A stretch of 38,650 bases of DNA, taken from positions 1 through 38,650 of the forward strand of contig JAZNBV010000082.1 in NCBI GenBank assembly GCA_045587205.1, read 5' to 3'. The notes below the pieces were generated by a model, which ran no database searches, was not told the DNA's origin, and saw only the letters and a list, made by a program, of their open reading frames with translations. Both the position numbers and the translations under genes were made by a program. The DNA comes from SIG78 sp045587205 (GTDB lineage: Bacteria > Verrucomicrobiota > Lentisphaeria > Victivallales > Victivallaceae). Shown here piece after piece: positions 31,396 to 38,650 of this stretch (position 1 is the stretch's first letter; the number at the start of each line of letters is the position of its first letter).

Positions 31396-32199
31396 TTACT
31401 TCCGGCGCTGTTTCTGTATTTGCATTTCCATAAGCACCGGGTCGAATTCAGGCAGTTTGAATTCATCTCTGCTGAAACGGTAATTCAGCTGATAATCGAC
31501 CAGACGGGTATAATATTCGCGTGTCTGTTCTTCCACCCGGGTCAATGACGGCAGTTTTACTTTACCGAACAGATTGTATTGTTCGATCGTGCTGGTGGAT
31601 TTTACTGTGCCGGAAGCCGTCCGGACATTGAGTGTCAGGCGCTTGGGCAGAAAATCGATCCTGTCAACATAGATCGTAATCGGATTGGCGTTTGCCAGTG
31701 CCGGATAACAGACCAGTTTGTAGTATTCACGATCATCTTCCAGCGTGGTAATGAAAATATCCACCCGGGCAAAAAGTTTGTCGTAGTCCGTATCCGGATG
31801 GCTCAAAGCAAGCATAATTTTGAATTTTTCAAGAGCGCTGCCGTCAAGTTTGGTCACTGCGCCTTTGGTGTGGTCAATCGTCCACGCCTGACTGCCGGAA
31901 CTCAATATTTCCTTAACAGCTTTGTTCCTGGCGTCGTAATAGCTGAATTTGAACTTGTCAGGCCGTTCAAAACGCACTTCGACAAGTTGATATTTTTTGC
32001 CGCCCCAGAAAGTCTCTTCTTCAATATTCTGCCGCTGAAAATAAGACCCCGCCCGGCGGTATTCCCGGGCAGGATCCATTGCTTGAGACATTTTTTCTTC
32101 AAGCACATCAAGTGTGATATCCGCCGGACGGTCACTGGCACAGCCGGTCAGCAGCTGTATTGCAACTGCTGTTGCTGCCAGAAAAAACGCCTTTTGCAT
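31396..32199 (-). CDS. Predicted lipoprotein, LolA-like fold
   Basis: The product is 267 residues with a lipoprotein signal peptide: MQKAFFLAATAVAIQ then LTGC with Cys20 as the lipidation site. The mature part, with VRFERPDKFKFSYYD, AWTIDHTKG, FLPKRLTL and repeated short beta strands, resembles outer-membrane lipoprotein sorting (LolA/LolB-like) folds, in which strand stretches 'K-F-x-Y' and 'P-x-x-L' alternate. It probably sits in the periplasm attached to a membrane. It lies 34 nt after gnd on the same strand and 57 nt before the PAS gene; co-transcription with gnd is possible. A LolA-like role in lipoprotein or lipid handling is a guess. Confidence 0.65.
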   Translation of the reverse strand: MQKAFFLAATAVAIQLLTGCASDRPADITLDVLEEKMSQAMDPAREYRRAGSYFQRQNIEEETFWGGKKYQLVEVRFERPDKFKFSYYDARNKAVKEILSSGSQAWTIDHTKGAVTKLDGSALEKFKIMLALSHPDTDYDKLFARVDIFITTLEDDREYYKLVCYPALANANPITIYVDRIDFLPKRLTLNVRTASGTVKSTSTIEQYNLFGKVKLPSLTRVEEQTREYYTRLVDYQLNYRFSRDEFKLPEFDPVLMEMQIQKQRRK

Positions 32200-32233
32200 A
32201 TCAGCACCTGATGCCCTGAATAAAACAGCTTAC

Positions 32234-33691
<1,458 letters not shown>

Positions 33692-33856
33692 AACTGGTGC
33701 ATCCTTTCTTTTTACTTTAAATATTACTATTGCAAGGTTTGCCTTGTTTTCTTATACAAACTTTATTACAATACAACTAAATCGGTCAATTTCAATAGCC
33801 AATACTCTGAAAAACTCTTTTTTTTTATAAAAAGTGTATTTTTTTGTAATTTTTAT

Positions 33857-33883
33857 TTGACAAACCACTCAAACGGGTATTAA
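33857..33883 (+). promoter_or_regulatory. Candidate topA promoter
   Basis: TTGACA (33857-33862) matches the -35 consensus, but the nearest -10-like TATTAA (33878-33883) is only 15 nt away. Alternatively CATAAT (33891-33896) serves as -10 without a good -35. Short spacing can make a promoter supercoiling-sensitive; this is only a suggestion. Confidence 0.35.
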
Positions 33884-33894
33884 GGTATTTCATA

Positions 33895-33921
33895 ATATGT
33901 GTGTGCGTGTGTATGCGCGCG
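33895..33921. repeat. 27-nt alternating purine-pyrimidine tract (Z-DNA-prone)
   Basis: From ATATGTGTGT to GCGCGCG every base alternates purine and pyrimidine without exception, running through GT repeats into GCGCGCG. Such tracts adopt Z-DNA under negative supercoiling. It lies 29 nt before the topA start codon and after the -35 element, so it is within the promoter or leader of topA. Confidence 0.8.
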
Positions 33922-33949
33922 GAAAAACTTTCAGTGCAAGGTATTGTGT

Positions 33950-36487
33950 ATGACAAAAAACGGAAAAAAACTTTTGATCGTAGAATCTCCCACCAAAGCG
34001 CGGACTATTACGCGTATGGTTGGCAATGAATTCAATATTATGGCTTCGATGGGGCATATCAGGGATTTGCCGGAAAATGAACTCGGTGTGGATATTGAGC
34101 ACGATTTTGCTCCGCTGTATGTGGCAAGCGCCCGCAGTAACCGGGTGGTCAATGATCTTAAAAATGCCGCCGCCAATGCTGATGAAATATATCTGGCTCC
34201 CGACCCTGACCGGGAAGGGGAGGCTATAGCCTGGCATTTGCAGGAAGTTTTGAAAAATGATTACAAAGGTGATTTCAAACGCGTGACTTTCCACGAAATC
34301 ACCCGCAGTGCAATCTTGCGCGCATTGGAAAATCACGGTGCTGTGAATATGGATCTGGTGGATGCCCAGCAGGCGCGGCGTGTACTTGACCGTCTGGTCG
34401 GCTACCGCATAAGTCCGCTGCTGTGGAGCCGCGTGGCAAAAGGTTCCAGTGCCGGACGCGTACAGAGTGTGGCTTTGCGGCTGATTGTGGAGCGCGAACG
34501 GGTCATTGAGGCGTTCCAGCCCGAGGAATACTGGGTGTTCAAGCTTAAACTTATTTCAGAAAAAGGTGTGGAGTTCACTGCCAAACTTGCTAAAATCGAC
34601 GGCAGAACCTTCAAGGTCGGCAACGAAGCCGATGCAGCGGCGGCTCTGGATGCGGTTCTGAGCAACCGCTCCTGCCGGATCGGCGCGCTGGAAAAGAGCA
34701 AACATTTCCGCAATGCACCGCCGCCTTTTACCACCAGTACTCTGCAGCAGACGGCAAACCAGCTGCTGCGTTTTTCAGCATCGGGTACAATGCGCGTGGC
34801 ACAGTCGCTTTATGAAGGGGTTGAACTCGGCAGCCGCGGCGCGGTCGGTCTTATAACCTATATGAGAACTGACTCGGTGAATATCGCTGCCGAAGCCCGC
34901 AGTGCGGCGGCAGATTTTATCCGCGCTAATTACGGCAATGAATTCATACCTGCCAAACCCAACTTTTTCAAGAGTAAAAACGGCGCCCAGGAGGCACACG
35001 AAGCGATCCGTCCGACGGATGTGACACGCACTCCGGAGTTGCTGCGCGAGTTTCTGGATAATCAGCAGCTTAAATTATACACGCTTATCTGGAAAAGATT
35101 TGTGGCAAGCCAGATGTCCAAGGCGGAATTTGCCCAGCTGGATGTATCGGTAAAGGTCGATGGCAGCGATGAACGCAATTACGAATTCCGCGCGTCGGCA
35201 AGCAATGTGGTGTTTCCCGGTTTTATGAAAGTGCTGGGCGCTCCGCAGAATGCTGATGAGTCCGAAGATCACAGCTGTGAAGATGCCGGAGGCGCACTTG
35301 CCAGGCTTTCGGATAATGAAGTATGTACCATTGCCGAGGCACTTAAAGAACAGAAATTTACGGAACCGCCGCCGCGTTTTACCGAAGCAACTCTGATCAA
35401 AGAGCTGGAAGAAAACGGTATCGGCAGACCTTCCACTTACGCAACTATTCTGCAGACTATCCAGAGCCGCAAATATACCGGCAAGGTGCAGAACCGCCTG
35501 GTGCCTACTGAACTCGGCTGCCGGGTGACGGATTTTCTGGTGCAGATGCTGCCGGAACTCTTTGATGTGAAGTTTACTTCCAGAATGGAAGCTGAACTCG
35601 ATGAAATAGAAGAGGGCAGCCGCAAATGGACGGAAATGATGAAGGATTTTTACGGCAGTTTCCAGAATTGGCTGGTCAGCGCGCGAGACCACGGCGCTGT
35701 TTCCGGTGACAAGATAAATGTTCTGGCGGATATGATGAAAAATATCCAGTTTGCCCCCGCCGAAAAGGTTGGTAAATATGTGCGTGACGATGCCAAGTTT
35801 TTCCGCTCAATAGCCACTAAACTTGCCCGGCAGGCAAAACTTACGGAAAAACAGTACAAGTCATTGCTTGACCTGGCGGTACTTTACGGCGATCAGCTGC
35901 CGCATCTTGCACAGGCTGCCGCTGAAAACGGTTTTGAATCGGATCTGGCGGAAGCTTTCCAGCGTGCTGAAGTTAAAAAAGAGCAGTCCGCGGCCGCTGC
36001 CACCCGCGGTGTGGATACCGATGGATTGCTCAAGCTTTTCAGTGCATTTGATAATGTGGAGTTTGCTGAACCGACTACCCGCCGCGGCAGAACCTATGAT
36101 GATAAAAAATTCTTTGAATCATTGCGCCAGCAGGCACTTTCCGGTAAACTTTTGAGCGATAAGCAGCTTGAGGCGCTGGGAAAAATAGCTTTGCGTTACC
36201 GCGAAAGTATTTCTGACTATCCGGCGTTGGCGGCGGCTTTGAATCTGCCGGGCGAAACGGAGTTGGAGGCTACGGAAACAGAAACATCTGCTGTCAATAA
36301 CGAAGTGGCTGTGTTGCTTGAGGCACTTTCAAAAGTCACTAAATGGACTCCTGCAGAGCGCAAGGGGCGGCGCACTTATGATGACAAAGCATTTTATCAG
36401 TCACTGGCAGATCAGTTCAATGCCGGCAGAAAACTGTCCGACAAACAGCTTGCAGCGTTGAAAAAACTTGCCGCAAAATATCAGTGA
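33950..36487 (+). CDS. topA: DNA topoisomerase I (type IA), with three non-zinc C-terminal repeats
   Basis: The product is 845 residues and relaxes negatively supercoiled DNA. The TOPRIM domain starts at LLIVESPTKART (8-19) and carries DPDREGE (85-91); Tyr304 in GLITYMRTDS is the DNA-linking tyrosine; NGIGRPSTYATI lies further on. The start is ATG 33950 (AAGG 8 nt upstream, directly at the TOPRIM strand); a frame extending upstream to a GTG at 33899 runs through the alternating tract and is rejected. The usual Cys4 zinc fingers are absent. Instead residues about 594-845 hold three related repeats with pattern DDxxFFxSL...GKxLSxKQLxAL (third at the very end), spaced by Ala/Glu-rich linkers. 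They probably bind DNA or a partner. Followed by a DUF4432 gene 25 nt later. Confidence 0.95.
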   Translation: MTKNGKKLLIVESPTKARTITRMVGNEFNIMASMGHIRDLPENELGVDIEHDFAPLYVASARSNRVVNDLKNAAANADEIYLAPDPDREGEAIAWHLQEVLKNDYKGDFKRVTFHEITRSAILRALENHGAVNMDLVDAQQARRVLDRLVGYRISPLLWSRVAKGSSAGRVQSVALRLIVERERVIEAFQPEEYWVFKLKLISEKGVEFTAKLAKIDGRTFKVGNEADAAAALDAVLSNRSCRIGALEKSKHFRNAPPPFTTSTLQQTANQLLRFSASGTMRVAQSLYEGVELGSRGAVGLITYMRTDSVNIAAEARSAAADFIRANYGNEFIPAKPNFFKSKNGAQEAHEAIRPTDVTRTPELLREFLDNQQLKLYTLIWKRFVASQMSKAEFAQLDVSVKVDGSDERNYEFRASASNVVFPGFMKVLGAPQNADESEDHSCEDAGGALARLSDNEVCTIAEALKEQKFTEPPPRFTEATLIKELEENGIGRPSTYATILQTIQSRKYTGKVQNRLVPTELGCRVTDFLVQMLPELFDVKFTSRMEAELDEIEEGSRKWTEMMKDFYGSFQNWLVSARDHGAVSGDKINVLADMMKNIQFAPAEKVGKYVRDDAKFFRSIATKLARQAKLTEKQYKSLLDLAVLYGDQLPHLAQAAAENGFESDLAEAFQRAEVKKEQSAAAATRGVDTDGLLKLFSAFDNVEFAEPTTRRGRTYDDKKFFESLRQQALSGKLLSDKQLEALGKIALRYRESISDYPALAAALNLPGETELEATETETSAVNNEVAVLLEALSKVTKWTPAERKGRRTYDDKAFYQSLADQFNAGRKLSDKQLAALKKLAAKYQ

Positions 36488-36512
36488 AACATAATAATGA
36501 AAGGGTATATTT

Positions 36513-37508
36513 ATGGACAAAAAGAATTTTTACCGTAAGCGGGTCGGCAATATGGAACAGATCGCCGGTGTTCGTGAAAGTGTTATTACCGGCGGCCGCG
36601 GCAGAGATGTACGAGTAATCGATGTGGATAACGGTTCCGGGCTGACTTTTACTGTTATGGCGGATCGCTGCTGCGATATTTATACTGCCAAGTTCAAGGG
36701 TAAATCTTTTGCGTGGCTTTCGCCCAACGGTGTGGTGAATCCCAATGCCTATGAGCCGGAGGGAGCTATGTGGCTGCGTACCTGGCCGGGCGGTTTGCTG
36801 ACCACAGCCGGATTGCTGAATGTCGGCGGACCCGAAGGCGGTCACGGTCTGCACGGCAGAGTGTCGCATATCCCGGCTGATGATCTCAAGATAAGCCGTG
36901 ACTGGGTGGACGGTGAATATGTTTTGAGCGTAGCCGGCACGATCCGCCACACAATGGCATTCGGCGAAAAGCTGGAGATCTGCCGCCAGATCAAAACTGT
37001 ACACGGCAAAAATGTTATTGTGGTCAAAGATACCGTGGAGAATCAGGGGTTTGCCCCGGTGCCGCTGATGATGCTTTATCATTGCAATTTCGGTTATCCG
37101 CTGGTTGACGGCAATGCTTATATCAAAACTGTGGAGCACAAAGTTGCCGGCAAGGATGAAGCCAGTCAGGCGGATATTGCCAACTGGAGCAAACTTGAAG
37201 CTCCGATCCACGGCTATGCCGAAGAAGTTTTTATCCACGAAATCCCTGCCGACAGCGACGGTCTGGCGCGTATGAGCATAGTCAACCCGGCAGAAAAAAT
37301 GCAGGTCACAATTGCCTACGATCCCGCAACGCTGCCGGTACTGAATCACTGGAAGCAGATGGGCGAGGGCGAGTATGTTATCGGTATGGAACCGGGCAAC
37401 TGCACCCCCACCGGTCAGAGTGATAATAAAAAGAGCGGTATGCTCAAAATGATCGAACCGGGCGAAGTTGTGGAATTCAATCTTCAGATAGAAGTAACTG
37501 AATTATAA
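36513..37508 (+). CDS. DUF4432 aldose-1-epimerase-like protein
   Basis: The product is 331 residues without a signal peptide, of usual length for DUF4432, a family with the galactose-mutarotase beta-sandwich fold. The sequence GLTFTVMADRCCDIYTAKFKG (from residue 43, start of the barrel), GLHGRVSHIPAD (around residue 112) with His residues in mutarotase-like places, and MEPGNCTPTGQ near the end match this group. It likely interconverts anomers or epimers of a sugar or a sugar acid in the cytoplasm; the substrate is not known. AAGGG lies before the ATG. It is followed 20 nt later by an acetyl-xylan-esterase-like gene, so the pair looks like a small sugar-processing unit downstream of topA. Confidence 0.88.
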   Translation: MDKKNFYRKRVGNMEQIAGVRESVITGGRGRDVRVIDVDNGSGLTFTVMADRCCDIYTAKFKGKSFAWLSPNGVVNPNAYEPEGAMWLRTWPGGLLTTAGLLNVGGPEGGHGLHGRVSHIPADDLKISRDWVDGEYVLSVAGTIRHTMAFGEKLEICRQIKTVHGKNVIVVKDTVENQGFAPVPLMMLYHCNFGYPLVDGNAYIKTVEHKVAGKDEASQADIANWSKLEAPIHGYAEEVFIHEIPADSDGLARMSIVNPAEKMQVTIAYDPATLPVLNHWKQMGEGEYVIGMEPGNCTPTGQSDNKKSGMLKMIEPGEVVEFNLQIEVTEL

Positions 37509-37528
37509 TTCAGACAGGAATCTTTGTT

Positions 37529-38476
37529 ATGGCAATAACACATAATTACCCCTTTGATCCCACCAACGGTCATACGCAGGAAGAATTGCTGACGATCCGT
37601 GCTCCGGAAGCTCCGGCGGGGTTTGAAACATTCTGGCGAGATAATTATGCCGCAGTTATGGCAAAAAAGCCGGAATACACCGTGGAATCCGAAATCTGGT
37701 GTCCGCAGGGCAGCGGCAGACTCTACCGCATCCGGGTGAAAAACTATGACGGCGTGGAGTTTGTTATGTGGATCAACCGCCCGGAAAATTCGCAGGGCGG
37801 TCTGGTTATCGGGCAGGGATACGGCAATCCGGGTATGCCGAGTTTGAGCCGCTATTCTCTGACTACGGCATTTGCGTGTGTACGCGGACTGGGCTTTTCG
37901 CAGTGCAAAGATATTCCCTGGGAGGTCAAGTCGCACGTTGTTCACGGTATTGAAACTAAAGAAAGTTATATTCTGCGCGGCGTTATTGCTGACCAATGGA
38001 TGACTGCATCGGTATTGCTGGATATGTTTCCGGATACGGCATCCAACCTCAACTATACCGGCGGCAGTATGGGCGGCGGTATGGGAGCGTTGCTCCTTGC
38101 GTGGGACAAACGCTTCAAGGCGGCGTATTTGAGTGTGCCGACTTTCGGATCGGAGATCCGCTTTGATTACCAGTCCACCGGCAGCGGCGAATCCTGCCGC
38201 AAGTACATACTTGAGCACCCGGAAGCACGGAAAGTTCTGGCGTATTTTGATGCTTCCGTATCGGCAAAGTATATAACCATACCGGTCTGCTGCGCTCCGG
38301 CGCTTTTCGACCCCTGCGTAGCACCGGTCGGACAGTTCTCGGTCTGCAACAGTATCAAAGATGAATACAAAACGGTGTATATCCGCGAAGTCGGACATTA
38401 TCCGGCAACCGAAAAGGATCTTGAACTGGAGAAAAAAGTCGAAGAGTGGTGCGGAAAAATGTTTGCCGCCAAATAA
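37529..38476 (+). CDS. Acetyl-xylan-esterase-like deacetylase (AXE1 / cephalosporin-C deacetylase family)
   Basis: The product is 315 residues, the size of the family, with no signal peptide, so it would deacetylate short, imported sugars. The alpha/beta-hydrolase triad is visible: Ser180 in GGSMGGG (nucleophile elbow), Asp261 in LFDPCV and His290 in GHYP. GQGYGNPGMPSLSR (95-108) corresponds to the oxyanion region. AGGA lies 9 nt before the ATG. The neighbour is a DUF4432 epimerase-like gene, consistent with hemicellulose oligosaccharide use. An alternative specificity, such as other O-acetylated glycans, is possible. Confidence 0.9.
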   Translation: MAITHNYPFDPTNGHTQEELLTIRAPEAPAGFETFWRDNYAAVMAKKPEYTVESEIWCPQGSGRLYRIRVKNYDGVEFVMWINRPENSQGGLVIGQGYGNPGMPSLSRYSLTTAFACVRGLGFSQCKDIPWEVKSHVVHGIETKESYILRGVIADQWMTASVLLDMFPDTASNLNYTGGSMGGGMGALLLAWDKRFKAAYLSVPTFGSEIRFDYQSTGSGESCRKYILEHPEARKVLAYFDASVSAKYITIPVCCAPALFDPCVAPVGQFSVCNSIKDEYKTVYIREVGHYPATEKDLELEKKVEEWCGKMFAAK

Positions 38477-38650
38477 AATTTCCGGTTCAAATGTTGAGAG
38501 GGATGTTGAAAAACTGTTTTGTGGGGAAAAAACCTTTTTGAAAAAAGGTTCTTTTCCCCACCTTGTCCCGCCATAGCCTTTGGCGACGGCGGAACCCCAT
38601 TTCTTGGCACGGCGTAATGAAATGAAGTCGGCTCCAAAAACTTTCGCAGG
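38477..38650. other. Non-coding right end of the window
   Basis: No gene is visible in the last 174 nt. Besides the hairpin, the last 60 nt contain a TACGCCGTG-like word (read on the minus strand) that also occurs near 2571, which may point to a dispersed intergenic element. Confidence 0.4.
38521..38561. repeat. Long inverted repeat after the esterase gene
   Basis: GTGGGGAAAAAACCTTTTT (38521-38539) pairs with AAAAAGGTT-C-TTTTCCCCAC (38542-38561) with a single bulged C and a tiny loop. It begins 44 nt after the esterase stop. It could serve as a terminator-like hairpin in both directions, though no T-run follows the stem. The following GC-rich stretch (38562-38600) contains a second imperfect inverted repeat, CCGCC with GGCGG. 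Confidence 0.6.

Noticed and set aside
33899..33949. Upstream GTG start for topA
   Set aside because: It adds a Cys-rich tail encoded by the alternating tract; ATG 33950 has AAGG at proper distance and begins at the TOPRIM strand.

Overview
The window looks like a chromosomal segment of a Gram-negative, PVC-type bacterium, most likely of the Lentisphaerota (Victivallis-like); this is an inference from gene content, not a phylogeny. Supporting signs are a YidC with the large periplasmic domain, lipoproteins with lipoboxes, two DUF4838 carbohydrate-type proteins, GHL10 and acetyl-xylan-esterase-like enzymes, and a GAP1/GTPase/ExbB-type operon of a kind I associate with Planctomycetes and Verrucomicrobia. 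No phage or transposase genes, rRNA or CRISPR array are visible.

Layout. Positions 1-2700 form an AT-rich stretch with a cut-off gene, a polytopic membrane protein and a lipoprotein, none recognisable, ending at a tRNA-Val with its terminator. A hexapeptide acetyltransferase and a tRNA-Leu follow (3.0-3.9 kb). On the minus strand, 7341 down to 3989 is the classical rpmH-rnpA-yidD-yidC-khpB cluster (ribosomal protein L34, RNase P protein, membrane insertion, RNA-binding protein), without dnaA next to it. From 7.5 to 11.2 kb lies a tandem pair of DUF4838 paralogues, then an EF-G-like GTPase (fusA2 type) with a long structured leader. A PP2C phosphatase and a DMT-type permease run on the plus strand (13.7-15.4 kb).

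The centre of the window, 28660 down to 15436 on the minus strand, is a nine-gene, tightly packed operon with its own promoter: an exported coiled-coil protein; a GYF_2/zinc-ribbon/GTPase protein; a GAP1-like protein with a transmembrane anchor; a 1031-residue single-span coiled-coil protein; a GYF_2 multi-span membrane protein; a MotA/TolQ/ExbB channel protein; two ExbD-like proteins, each with an Asp at its membrane segment; and a membrane-anchored VWA protein. I read it as a proton-motive-force-driven envelope complex controlled by a cytoplasmic GTPase. It is the best candidate for an undescribed system here.

The right part holds a PAS-only membrane sensor with a GHL10 glycosidase-like protein, a LolA-like lipoprotein, 6-phosphogluconate dehydrogenase, and divergently topA (with an unusual three-repeat C-terminus and a 27-nt alternating purine-pyrimidine tract upstream), followed by a DUF4432 sugar-epimerase-like protein and an acetyl-xylan-esterase-like protein. 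The window ends in a hairpin-rich non-coding stretch.
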